Positions 1 to 5,157 of a stretch of DNA of 5,157 nt are shown piece after piece (positions within the stretch are counted from its first letter, which is position 1; each line of letters begins with the position of its first letter). Made by a program: the position numbers and the translations under genes. A model generated the notes under the pieces. It saw only the letters and a program-made list of their open reading frames with translations, was not told the DNA's origin and did no database searches. The stretch spans positions 1 through 5,157 of the forward strand of contig JAKAOI010000203.1 in the NCBI GenBank assembly GCA_021812265.1. Reading direction: 5' to 3'. The DNA is from Chloroflexota bacterium (GTDB lineage: Bacteria; Chloroflexota; Ktedonobacteria; Ktedonobacterales; JACDGC01).

Positions 1-716
1 ACGCCGATACGGTTTCCGCAATAAATGAATATGCGGCGGCGGCGCGAGAAGCGCTGGGGGCTAACCGGCTGCAGATTGCAAAATTACTCAATGATCTGCA
101 GATAAGCGAAAAAGAGGAAGAAACGTTAACAATAGCAACGTGCGCCGCCGCGCTAGAAGCAAAAACCAAATTAAAACAGGTCAACGCAAAATCACAGGAA
201 ATGATTCAGGCGGCGCGGCGGCTCATTGCGCAAGAAATTACCCCGGTAACCGAACGCAACATGAACACACTTTTACCGCAGCTTACCAACGGCAGATATC
301 ATCACGCAAAATTAGATACAGAAGATAAATCCGGATATAAGTTGAAAGTATACGATCAAACAGCAGGCAGATTTGTCGGCAAGGCAATTTATTCGGGTGG
401 CGCGCGCGATCAATGTTCTCTTGCGCTGCGGTTGGCTTTTGCGCTGGCAACGTTACCGCAGGAACTAAACACCCAGCCAGGTTTTTTATTTTTAGATGAG
501 CCGCTGAGCGCTTTCGACGCAGAGCGAGGCCGCGCCTTGGTGGATTTACTTACTAAGGGAGAAATCAGCACTTCGTTTGCGCAAGTTTTCGTTATTTCTC
601 ATCAGCACAATTTTTCAGGAGATGATTTCGGTTACCACATCATTATGGAAAACGGCCAAGTTTTGGAAAGCGATCTGCCGGATGAGTATATGGATGATAA
701 AATCAAGCAAGTATAA
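1..716 (+). CDS. SMC/Rad50 (SbcC-like) ATPase, C-terminal part, 5' truncated by window
   Basis: The reading frame is open from base 3 to the TAA at 714-716, giving 237 visible residues; the true start lies upstream of the window. The first ~85 visible residues are rich in Ala, Glu, Lys and Gln and look like the end of a coiled coil. Then comes the C-terminal ATPase lobe: the ABC signature YSGGARDQ (SGG at visible residues 131-133), Walker B FLFLDE (161-166), D-loop SAFD (169-172) and the switch histidine in VISHQHNF (His 200). Order and spacing fit Rad50/SbcC/SMC-type ATPases, which bind DNA ends or chromosomes and act in repair or DNA organisation. The Walker A lobe and any zinc hook are not visible, so the exact subfamily and nuclease partner cannot be told. 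The ATG at 201 falls inside the coiled-coil-to-lobe region and is not a credible start. A terminator follows 34 bp after the stop, so this gene is probably not cotranscribed with the transporter. Confidence 0.85.
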   Translation, partial: ADTVSAINEYAAAAREALGANRLQIAKLLNDLQISEKEEETLTIATCAAALEAKTKLKQVNAKSQEMIQAARRLIAQEITPVTERNMNTLLPQLTNGRYHHAKLDTEDKSGYKLKVYDQTAGRFVGKAIYSGGARDQCSLALRLAFALATLPQELNTQPGFLFLDEPLSAFDAERGRALVDLLTKGEISTSFAQVFVISHQHNFSGDDFGYHIIMENGQVLESDLPDEYMDDKIKQV

Positions 717-750
717 TAATAATCATACCAAACAAACGTTAAAAAGAGGT

Positions 751-778
751 AAAATGCTGTGAGATTTAGCATTTTTTT
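751..778 (+). terminator. Intrinsic terminator after the SMC/Rad50-like gene
   Basis: Perfect 8-bp inverted repeat AAAATGCT (751-758) and AGCATTTT (768-775) with a 9-nt loop, running into a T tract (772-778). The stem is AT-rich, so efficiency may be modest. An outer repeat CGTTAAAA (737-744) and TTTTAACG (775-782) gives a competing or extended pairing and puts an A-rich run on the left side, so the structure might also work on the minus strand. It sits between two functionally unrelated genes, which supports a transcription boundary. Confidence 0.7.
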
Positions 779-787
779 AACGTAATA

Positions 788-828
788 TGTATACCATGGT
801 TTTTCTTTGCATGAGACGCAGGTATACA
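788..828. promoter_or_regulatory. Inverted repeat TGTATACC/GGTATACA upstream of the binding-protein gene (possible operator or promoter region)
   Basis: TGTATACC (788-795) is repeated as its exact reverse complement GGTATACA (821-828), 25 bp apart. It lies just after the terminator and about 110 bp before the binding-protein start, where a promoter is expected. TATACA (823-828) matches four of six bases of a -10 box, but no good -35 box stands 16-18 bp upstream; TTGCAT (807-812) is poorly placed. The repeat could be an operator or simply an RNA stem. Function is inferred from position only. Confidence 0.3.
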
Positions 829-839
829 AACATACATTT

Positions 840-909
840 TAAGCATAACGCTTAGGAAGCGCAATGCATAAAACCGGGTTTTGGAGGAGTCAGACAGTTA
901 TCATACTGT
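840..909 (+). other. Three short hairpins in the leader of the binding-protein gene
   Basis: Three compact inverted repeats follow one another: TAAGC/GCTTA (840-844 and 850-854, 5-nt loop), AAAACC/GGTTTT (870-875 and 877-882 around one central G, so better read as a palindromic DNA site than as an RNA hairpin), and ACAGT/ACTGT (894-898 and 905-909, 6-nt loop). The last ends 12 bp before the ribosome binding site at 922-928. No known riboswitch or T-box signature was recognised. They may be operator half-sites or leader structure; short palindromes of this size also arise by chance. Confidence 0.25.
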
Positions 910-935
910 TGAAAAAATTTTAAGAGGTACGAACA

Positions 936-2588
936 ATGCGTTTTATTCCCAAACGCTTCTGGGTTGCGTTTATCATGATCGCAACCATGGCTGTTGCGGC
1001 ATGCGGAGCAGGAAGTTCAACTACCCCCACTGTTACGCTGGCAAAAGATCAAACCCTTACCCTGCCGAATGTCGGCGTCAGCGAAATTGCAACATTTGAC
1101 CCCGCGCTTCCTTCCGATTTAAACTCAGGAGAAGCTATTCAGCTTACATTCAGCGGACTCGTAAGTTTAGATCCCAACACATTGCAAGTAGTTGCCGATA
1201 TGGCGACTGTAGTGCCTTCCGTAGCTAACGGCGGAATTACCAATAATGGTCTTACATATACCTTCCACTTACGTCAAAATTTGAAATTTTCTAACGGAGA
1301 CCCTGTTACCGCCAGCACTTTTGCCTTCAGCATCGATCGCTCGCTTGATCCACGTCTGAAGTCCAACGTCGCAACCGTATATCTTGGCGCCATCAAAGGC
1401 GCTATGGATCGCAATAGCGGTAAACTGAGCACAATCATTGGAACCGGTGTTGTTGCGCAAGACCCGAATACATTAGTCATCAACTTAGCGCAGCCGGTTG
1501 GCTATTTCTTAGAAGCTATGACATATTCCACTTCATTTGCGGTCGATCCAAATAACGCTTCATTCACCAACGCACAATGGACCGATAACGCGGTTGGCAC
1601 AGGCCCATTCATCATGCAGTCGTGGCAGCACAACGTGCAGATGACATTTGTGCCGAACCCCAATTGGTATGGCGCGCCCACCAAAATTACCAAGATTGTT
1701 ATGCCCTTTGTGAACGACACTTCAACTGCGTATCAATCTTATTTAGCTAAACAATATGACATGGATGGCTTAGGCAACCCACTACCATCACAGCAATATG
1801 TAGAAGCTAAAGCATTGCCAAACAACCAGTTACACGAAGGCCCATACCTTGAAACAAACTATATTTCACCAAACTGGAATATTGCCCCTTTCAACAACAT
1901 CAATGTGCGCAAAGCGTTTGCCATGGCAACCGATCGCGCCACCATCGCGCAAACTACCTTATTGAATTCCGTATACCCAACCGATCACATCGTGCCGAAT
2001 GGTATGCCGGGATATGATCAAAATCTGAAAGGCATTCCGTTTAATCCCCAAGGCGCAAAACAATTGCTGCTTTCGGTATATCCGGATCCCAGCAAAATGC
2101 CGCAAGTAACACTGGAATACCCTGCAGTTGGCGACAACAACAAAATTGCCGAAGAACTTCAGGCTGAATATCAGACATACTTAGGCGTAAATATCGTTTT
2201 AAATGGCGTTACCTTCAACAAATTAGTAGGAGATGTGTACACCAATAAAATCCAATTCTATCTGCTCGCTTGGATTGCCGACTATCCAGATCCACAGGAC
2301 TGGCTGTCCCTGCAATTTACCCAAAACGCCCCGAATAACACTATGAACTTCAATGATCCAAACTTCGACGCCTTAACAAATAAAGCAGACGTAGATCAGA
2401 ATCAAACCGAACGCTTCAGCCTCTATAATCAAGCTGAAGAATTAGCTGTCGACGAAGTCGGTTGGATTCCGTTCTCTCAGAACAAAAACACCTATGTGGT
2501 CCAACCATGGGTGCATGGCTTAAGTATAGACGCCGGCGGATTAGTGCCAGACAGCGAATGGGCAAATATCTACGTAACTCAGCATTAA
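936..2588 (+). CDS. Peptide ABC transporter substrate-binding lipoprotein (SBP family 5, OppA/DppA-like)
   Basis: 550 residues, a normal length for family 5 binding proteins. The start is fixed by AAGAGGT (922-928) seven bases before the ATG and by a typical lipoprotein signal: basic MRFIPKR, a hydrophobic stretch, then lipobox VAAC with the lipidated Cys at residue 23, followed by a Gly/Ser/Thr linker. Family hallmarks in order: ATFDPALPSD (52-61), the signature region LTYTFHLRQNLKFSNGDPV (106-124), GTGPFIMQSW (221-230), NPNWYG (241-246), VRKAFAMATDR (324-334), GMPGYD (356-361) and WIADYPDPQDWL (446-457). The protein should be anchored to the outer face of the membrane and deliver ligand to the permeases encoded downstream. 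Family 5 binds peptides but also nickel, sugars and opines, so the substrate is not fixed by sequence; peptides are the default guess. It is separated from the permeases by 363 bp of hairpins, a promoter candidate and a small mobile element. Confidence 0.93.
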   Translation: MRFIPKRFWVAFIMIATMAVAACGAGSSTTPTVTLAKDQTLTLPNVGVSEIATFDPALPSDLNSGEAIQLTFSGLVSLDPNTLQVVADMATVVPSVANGGITNNGLTYTFHLRQNLKFSNGDPVTASTFAFSIDRSLDPRLKSNVATVYLGAIKGAMDRNSGKLSTIIGTGVVAQDPNTLVINLAQPVGYFLEAMTYSTSFAVDPNNASFTNAQWTDNAVGTGPFIMQSWQHNVQMTFVPNPNWYGAPTKITKIVMPFVNDTSTAYQSYLAKQYDMDGLGNPLPSQQYVEAKALPNNQLHEGPYLETNYISPNWNIAPFNNINVRKAFAMATDRATIAQTTLLNSVYPTDHIVPNGMPGYDQNLKGIPFNPQGAKQLLLSVYPDPSKMPQVTLEYPAVGDNNKIAEELQAEYQTYLGVNIVLNGVTFNKLVGDVYTNKIQFYLLAWIADYPDPQDWLSLQFTQNAPNNTMNFNDPNFDALTNKADVDQNQTERFSLYNQAEELAVDEVGWIPFSQNKNTYVVQPWVHGLSIDAGGLVPDSEWANIYVTQH

Positions 2589-2635
2589 TATGCTATTTCA
2601 ACGCAGGCGAAATATGCCGCGCTGAAAATAGCATA
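2589..2635 (+). other. Long imperfect 3' hairpin directly after the binding-protein stop
   Basis: Starting on the base after the TAA, TATGCTATTT (2589-2598) pairs with AAATAGCATA (2626-2635). Pairing continues through CA/TG, CGC/GCG (2602-2604 with 2619-2621) and GGC/GCC (2606-2608 with 2616-2618), with single-base bulges or mismatches, to a 7-nt loop. No T tract follows, so it is a poor intrinsic terminator. A role in protecting the 3' end of the binding-protein mRNA from exonucleases is plausible and is common for binding-protein genes of ABC importers; that role is inferred. Confidence 0.5.
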
Positions 2636-2668
2636 CATATAGGCAGTCAATATCTTTAGGTACTGATG

Positions 2669-2704
2669 AATCCCTCTCAGAAAGAATTGATTCTGAGAGG
2701 GATT
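2669..2704 (+). terminator. Perfect 14-bp stem-loop, terminator-like, between binding protein and permeases
   Basis: AATCCCTCTCAGAA (2669-2682) and its exact reverse complement (2691-2704) enclose an 8-nt loop. The stem is long and well paired, but the 3' side runs into ATTTGGTTC rather than a clean T run, so termination may be partial. It is the strongest perfect hairpin in the spacer outside the mobile element and most simply marks the end, or an attenuation point, of the binding-protein transcript. Confidence 0.55.
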
Positions 2705-2729
2705 TGGTTCAGTGGAAGGAAATTTCAAC

Positions 2730-2758
2730 TGTTCAATTGCTGAGACCTATGCTATATT
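2730..2758 (+). promoter_or_regulatory. Candidate extended -10 promoter for the permease genes
   Basis: TGCTATATT (2750-2758) is an extended -10 element: TG, one base, then TATATT, which matches five of six bases of the sigma-70 consensus. A weak -35 candidate TGTTCA (2730-2735, three of six) lies 17 bp upstream, which an extended -10 would tolerate. It sits downstream of the terminator-like hairpin and upstream of the permeases, where an internal promoter would be useful. Transcription would begin near 2764-2767, putting the insertion at 2793-2925 inside the 5' untranslated region. Confidence 0.4.
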
Positions 2759-2783
2759 GGATAAAAGTGTTTTTAACAAACAT

Positions 2784-2792
2784 TAACATACA
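2784..2792 (+). repeat. Target-site duplication, left copy (TAACATACA)
   Basis: The 9-mer TAACATACA abuts the left terminal inverted repeat of the element at 2793-2925 and recurs exactly at 2926-2934 against the right one. Direct repeats of this length touching both ends of an inverted-repeat element are the usual mark of transposition. Confidence 0.8.
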
Positions 2793-2925
2793 GGACTTTC
2801 GCTGCAACATGGAACATCGGGGATGTACAAGGGGCGGCGCCCCTTGTACGGGGTTCTGGGGTATCCCCAGACTTCCCTTTGTTGCAGATACGAGAACCAT
2901 GCGCTTCTCTTTCCAGCGAAAGTCC
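2793..2925. mobile_element. MITE-like non-autonomous insertion, 133 bp
   Basis: The ends are perfect 12-bp inverted repeats, GGACTTTCGCTG (2793-2804) and CAGCGAAAGTCC (2914-2925), bounded by a 9-bp direct repeat TAACATACA. No transposase fits in 133 bp, so it would be mobilised in trans. The interior is dense with secondary structure: CTGCAACA/TGTTGCAG (2802-2809 and 2880-2887), ACATC/GATGT, an 11-bp GC-rich stem (2825-2849), a 7-bp stem (2855-2871), and GAGAA/TTCTC (2892-2896 and 2905-2909). The 9-bp duplication and GG-starting ends would suit several transposase families (for example IS1, IS4 or IS256 types), so no family is assigned. It is inserted 26 bp before the first permease start, in the likely untranslated leader, and may affect expression through RNA structure. 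The alternative, a host-encoded leader structure, does not explain the direct repeats. Confidence 0.75.
2814..2871 (+). repeat. GC-rich tandem hairpin core of the element
   Basis: Three adjacent hairpins: ACATC/GATGT with loop GGG (2814-2826), GTACAAGGGGC/GCCCCTTGTAC with a 3-nt loop (2825-2849), and TCTGGGG/CCCCAGA with loop TAT (2855-2871). The first two share 2825-2826, so they compete at that point. GGTTCT (2852-2857) can also pair with AGAACC (2893-2898), giving an alternative fold. The pattern of short GGGGC/GCCCC and TGGGG/CCCCA hairpins resembles dispersed intergenic repeats I recall from Chloroflexota; that link is from memory and untested. No T tract follows, so it is not an intrinsic terminator. 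Confidence 0.65.
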
Positions 2926-2934
2926 TAACATACA
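2926..2934 (+). repeat. Target-site duplication, right copy (TAACATACA)
   Basis: Exact copy of 2784-2792 next to the right terminal inverted repeat. Removing the element and one copy would give a short continuous leader, with TAACATACA followed 5 bp later by the ribosome binding site of the permease gene. Confidence 0.8.
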
Positions 2935-2939
2935 AAGAC

Positions 2940-2943
2940 AGGA
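2940..2943 (+). promoter_or_regulatory. Ribosome binding site that fixes the first permease start
   Basis: AGGA followed by A's lies eight bases before the ATG at 2952. The frame is open further upstream, with an earlier ATG at 2823, but that ATG lies inside the mobile element and lacks a well-placed Shine-Dalgarno sequence. This site therefore decides the start at 2952. Confidence 0.6.
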
Positions 2944-2951
2944 AAAATTGC

Positions 2952-3893
2952 ATGCTTAAATTTCTTGTTCGCCGTGTTCTTGGGTTAGTTTTCGTTATCA
3001 TCGGCGTTACATTTATTACTTACGCCATGGGGTATCTGGCGCCAGGGCAGGATCCCATAAAAGCGCTGCTGGGACAGCATTATACCGCTATTGCATACCA
3101 CAACTTGCAAGTTCAATATGGTTTAGATAAACCATGGGAAATTCAATACCTAAATTTTTTATGGAATTTGCTACACGGAAACTTTGGATTATCGTATCGG
3201 TTTCCTGGGCAAAGTGTTAATGATATCATTCTGCCGTCAATCGGCGTCTCAGTTGAGCTGGGATTGAGCGCTTTTTTGCTGGCGATCCTCATCGGTATAC
3301 CTGCAGGCGTTGCCGCCGCTTTAAAACGCGGCAAATGGATAGACACTACCCTAATGGGGTCTATGTTGTTTTTATACTCTATTCCCGCATTTGTGTTTAT
3401 CCCCTTTTACCAAGTGCTTATGGATATTTTGGTTGCGCACAATCTGCCGTATCTGCCTGTTTCCGGTTGGGAGGGCAGTATTTCCTATAAAATTGCGCCA
3501 GTTGTCATACTGGCGCTTACAAACACCGGCTATTTCGCGCGCATCACCAGAACCGTCATGTTGGAAGTGATGGGCCAAGACTTCGTGCGCACTGCTCGAT
3601 CTAAAGGGGTAGCGGAACGCTCGGTAATTTATATACACGCCTTCAGAAACGCCATGCTGCCGCTGCTTTCCGTTATCGGCCCATCGTTAGCATATTTAGT
3701 GAGCGGCGCTTTTGTAGTAGAAGACTTATTTAACATACCCGGTGTTGGCTATCAGGGTATTAACGCAGTATTCAATCGCGATTGGCCGGTTCTGCAAGCT
3801 ACTGTTGTGATATTAGCGACTGCAGTCGTCGTCATGAACTTGATAACAGATATTTTATATAGTATCGTCGATCCACGAATTCGGGTTTCATAG
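2952..3893 (+). CDS. Peptide ABC transporter permease, DppB/OppB-type
   Basis: 313 residues from the ATG at 2952, the usual size for DppB/OppB. The start MLKFLVRRVLG followed by a membrane helix (about 9-29) is typical of the family. Visible hallmarks: GNFGLSYRFPGQSV (76-89), a further five hydrophobic segments (about 98-122, 134-160, 181-194, 235-257, 280-305), and the cytoplasmic EAA loop around FVRTARSKGV...FRNAMLP (211-237), which docks on the ATPase. FNIPGVG (260-266) and C-terminal VDPRIR (306-311) are also characteristic. It forms one half of the channel with the next gene product, which starts 9 bp downstream; the ribosome binding site AGGGGA of that gene overlaps this TAG stop, suggesting translational coupling. 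A start at 2823 would add 43 residues encoded mostly by the inserted element and is rejected. Substrate remains unproven. Confidence 0.92.
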   Translation: MLKFLVRRVLGLVFVIIGVTFITYAMGYLAPGQDPIKALLGQHYTAIAYHNLQVQYGLDKPWEIQYLNFLWNLLHGNFGLSYRFPGQSVNDIILPSIGVSVELGLSAFLLAILIGIPAGVAAALKRGKWIDTTLMGSMLFLYSIPAFVFIPFYQVLMDILVAHNLPYLPVSGWEGSISYKIAPVVILALTNTGYFARITRTVMLEVMGQDFVRTARSKGVAERSVIYIHAFRNAMLPLLSVIGPSLAYLVSGAFVVEDLFNIPGVGYQGINAVFNRDWPVLQATVVILATAVVVMNLITDILYSIVDPRIRVS

Positions 3894-3902
3894 GGGAATA
3901 CA

Positions 3903-4934
3903 ATGGATATTGAAAAAAAATCAGAGTCAATGCTTGAACATGAAATACTCTCAAGTCCATTAGAAATGGATCCGGATATACTCGCCGCCGAACAAAATCC
4001 TTCCACTCCGCTGCGCGACTCACTTCGCCGCTTTGCGCAAGACAAACGGGCGCTTATTTCGCTGGCAATAGTACTGTTGATGATTCTTACCTCCATTATT
4101 TTGCCGCCGATTTACCAACAAATTGGCCCGGTCTTAACCCTTCGTCATGGATTTTTACACGCGAAGCCGAGTCAATACCACACACCTTGGTTCATCAACA
4201 ATGAATCTGTAGATACAGGCCCTTCATCGCTGTATTGGCTGGGAACCAATTATTTGGGACAAGATATGCTTGCTCGAATTCTTGCGGGCATACAAGTGTC
4301 AATGATCGTAGCCGTGCTGGTTGTTGGCCTGTTGGATGTTGGACTGGGTGTATTATTTGGTGTTTTGGCCGGTTACTTTGGCGGGGTGATTGATACCGTT
4401 CTGGCGCGCTTCACCGACTTGATATTCGCCTTTCCGGGCCTGCTTTTTGCAGTGCTGATAACCGGCATATTCGGCCAAAAAGCGATAGAAATTGCCGGCA
4501 ACAACGGAATGCTTATCTTAGTGTCTTTCACGCTGGGACTTACCGTATGGCCACAAATGGCGCGCTATGTGCGCGGCCAAACCATGCAACTAAAAGAACA
4601 GCAATTTATAGAAGCGGCGCGCACCACAGGTTCAACCTCGCTGCAAATTATTATCCGGCATATTTTGCCGAATATTGCCAGTTTGGTTGTGGTAGCAGCC
4701 ACACTGGATATTTCCGGCGCCGTTATTAATGAAGGTGTGTTAAGCCTTCTCGGGTTAGGCGTACAGCCTCCCGGCTCCAGTTTGGGATTGATGATAAATG
4801 AATCAATTACAAATATTGCGCAGTATCCCTACGAAACATTATTACCGGCCGCGGTGCTTGCCGTTTTGGTGCTCTGCTTCTCATTTATCGGCGATGGTAT
4901 GAGAGACGCATTTGATCCGCGCACAAAAGACTGA
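3903..4934 (+). CDS. Peptide ABC transporter permease, DppC/OppC-type
   Basis: 343 residues, somewhat longer than the usual ~300 because of a polar N-terminal tail of about 48 residues and a long extracytoplasmic segment (about 72-110). AGGGGA (3892-3897) lies five bases before the ATG. The OppC N-terminal region ends in RFAQDKRALISLAI, followed by the first membrane helix (about 50-70). Then come the family motif YWLGTNYLGQDMLARILAG (111-129), membrane segments at about 133-159, 176-190, 203-217, 258-275 and 312-330, the EAA loop IEAARTTGSTSLQIIIRHIL (236-255) with Pro 256, GVLSLLGLGVQPP (278-290), and C-terminal GDGMRDAFDPR (330-340). All are classic for this subunit, which pairs with the DppB-type permease. 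The ATPase gene begins 18 bp after the stop. Substrate is not determined by the sequence. Confidence 0.93.
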   Translation: MDIEKKSESMLEHEILSSPLEMDPDILAAEQNPSTPLRDSLRRFAQDKRALISLAIVLLMILTSIILPPIYQQIGPVLTLRHGFLHAKPSQYHTPWFINNESVDTGPSSLYWLGTNYLGQDMLARILAGIQVSMIVAVLVVGLLDVGLGVLFGVLAGYFGGVIDTVLARFTDLIFAFPGLLFAVLITGIFGQKAIEIAGNNGMLILVSFTLGLTVWPQMARYVRGQTMQLKEQQFIEAARTTGSTSLQIIIRHILPNIASLVVVAATLDISGAVINEGVLSLLGLGVQPPGSSLGLMINESITNIAQYPYETLLPAAVLAVLVLCFSFIGDGMRDAFDPRTKD

Positions 4935-4952
4935 TCCGAGGAGAACCACGAT

Positions 4953-5157
4953 ATGCCTCACTTATTGGAGGTTTCTAATTTAACAACAGAGTTTCGCACC
5001 CGCGCCGGTGTTGTAAAAGCGGTAAACGGTGTAAATTTATATATTGATCCCGGTGAAACATTGGGAATAGTGGGTGAAAGCGGTTCGGGGAAAAGTGTTA
5101 CAGCGCTGTCAATTTTGCGGCTGCTGCCCACACCCCCAGCTTCAATTACCGGAGATC
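4953..5157 (+). CDS. Peptide ABC transporter ATP-binding protein, DppD/OppD-type, N-terminal part
   Basis: Sixty-eight codons are visible before the window ends; the family is normally about 320-340 residues. GAGGAGA (4938-4944) lies eight bases before the ATG, the strongest Shine-Dalgarno match in this operon. The sequence begins [16 protein letters not shown], followed by [16 protein letters not shown], the usual first strands of an ABC domain, and Walker A GESGSGKS (41-48) with the nucleotide-binding Lys 47. The [11 protein letters not shown] segment (57-67) matches the peptide-transporter group (DppD/OppD), which precedes a DppF/OppF partner in most operons. It should hydrolyse ATP on the cytoplasmic face to power the two permeases. 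Signature, Walker B and the C-terminal oligopeptide-transporter domain lie beyond the window. Confidence 0.9.
   Translation, partial: MPHLLEVSNLTTEFRTRAGVVKAVNGVNLYIDPGETLGIVGESGSGKSVTALSILRLLPTPPASITGD

Noticed and set aside
140..328. Small + strand ORF in the ATPase region
   Set aside because: A frame shadow of the coiled-coil/ATPase coding sequence, which has clear ABC motifs in the other frame.
783..935. Riboswitch or T-box leader before the binding-protein gene
   Set aside because: Only short isolated hairpins are present; no conserved riboswitch core, T-box motif or terminator/antiterminator pair could be recognised.
881..1099. Small ORF from a TTG start overlapping the binding-protein start
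   Set aside because: It overlaps the signal-peptide coding region in another frame, has a non-ATG start without a proper upstream ribosome binding site, and shows no recognisable domain.
2825..2871. CRISPR-like or intrinsic terminator reading of the GC-rich hairpins
   Set aside because: There are no regularly spaced repeats with unique spacers, and no T tract follows either stem; the flanking direct repeats point to a mobile element instead.
2823..2951. N-terminal extension of the first permease from the ATG at 2823
   Set aside because: Encoded mostly by the inserted element, weakly served by any Shine-Dalgarno sequence, and not part of the DppB/OppB family, whose start matches MLKFLVRR at 2952.
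3372..3638. 88-codon minus-strand ORF inside the first permease
   Set aside because: Antisense to the conserved EAA-loop region, with no recognisable domain and no separate regulatory signals seen.
3752..4096. 114-codon minus-strand ORF across the two permease genes
   Set aside because: It is antisense to two clearly conserved permeases and its low-complexity Ser/Ile-rich translation looks like a shadow of their codons.

Overview
The window carries, all on the + strand, the 3' end of an SMC/Rad50-type ATPase gene (ends at 716), a spacer with a small intrinsic terminator, and most of a peptide (Opp/Dpp-type) ABC importer locus. That locus consists of a lipoprotein substrate-binding protein (936-2588), two inner-membrane permeases (2952-3893 and 3903-4934) and the first 68 codons of an ATP-binding subunit (4953 to the window end). 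No rRNA, tRNA or CRISPR array was seen.

Organism: a bacterium of moderate G+C by eye. The binding protein has a lipobox signal peptide and a W-I-A-D-Y-P-D-P-Q-D-W-L motif of the kind I associate with Chloroflexota (for example Ktedonobacteria) and Firmicutes homologues. The hairpin-rich GGGGC/GCCCC repeat core near 2825-2871 also recalls intergenic repeats of Chloroflexota. This placement is an inference from memory and is tentative.

Layout: 1-716 is the ATPase C-terminal lobe. 717-935 holds a terminator (751-778), an 8-bp inverted repeat (788-828) and three short hairpins in the likely leader of the binding-protein gene. 936-2588 is the binding protein. 2589-2951 is a 363-bp spacer with no gene but much structure: a long imperfect hairpin just after the stop codon, a perfect 14-bp stem-loop, an extended -10 promoter candidate, and a 133-bp MITE-like insertion with 12-bp perfect terminal inverted repeats and a 9-bp target-site duplication. 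2952 onward is a tightly spaced permease-permease-ATPase run with 9-bp and 18-bp gaps.

How it works together: the lipoprotein captures peptides (or another solute) outside the membrane, the two permeases form the channel, and the ATPase drives transport. A second ATPase gene is likely beyond the window. Hairpins after the binding-protein gene and a separate promoter candidate before the permeases suggest that the abundant binding protein and the scarcer membrane parts are expressed at different levels. The MITE-like element lies in the presumed 5' untranslated region of the permease transcript.

The genes are ordinary. The best unexplained signal is the small non-coding mobile element. I see no evidence for a new defence or biosynthetic system.
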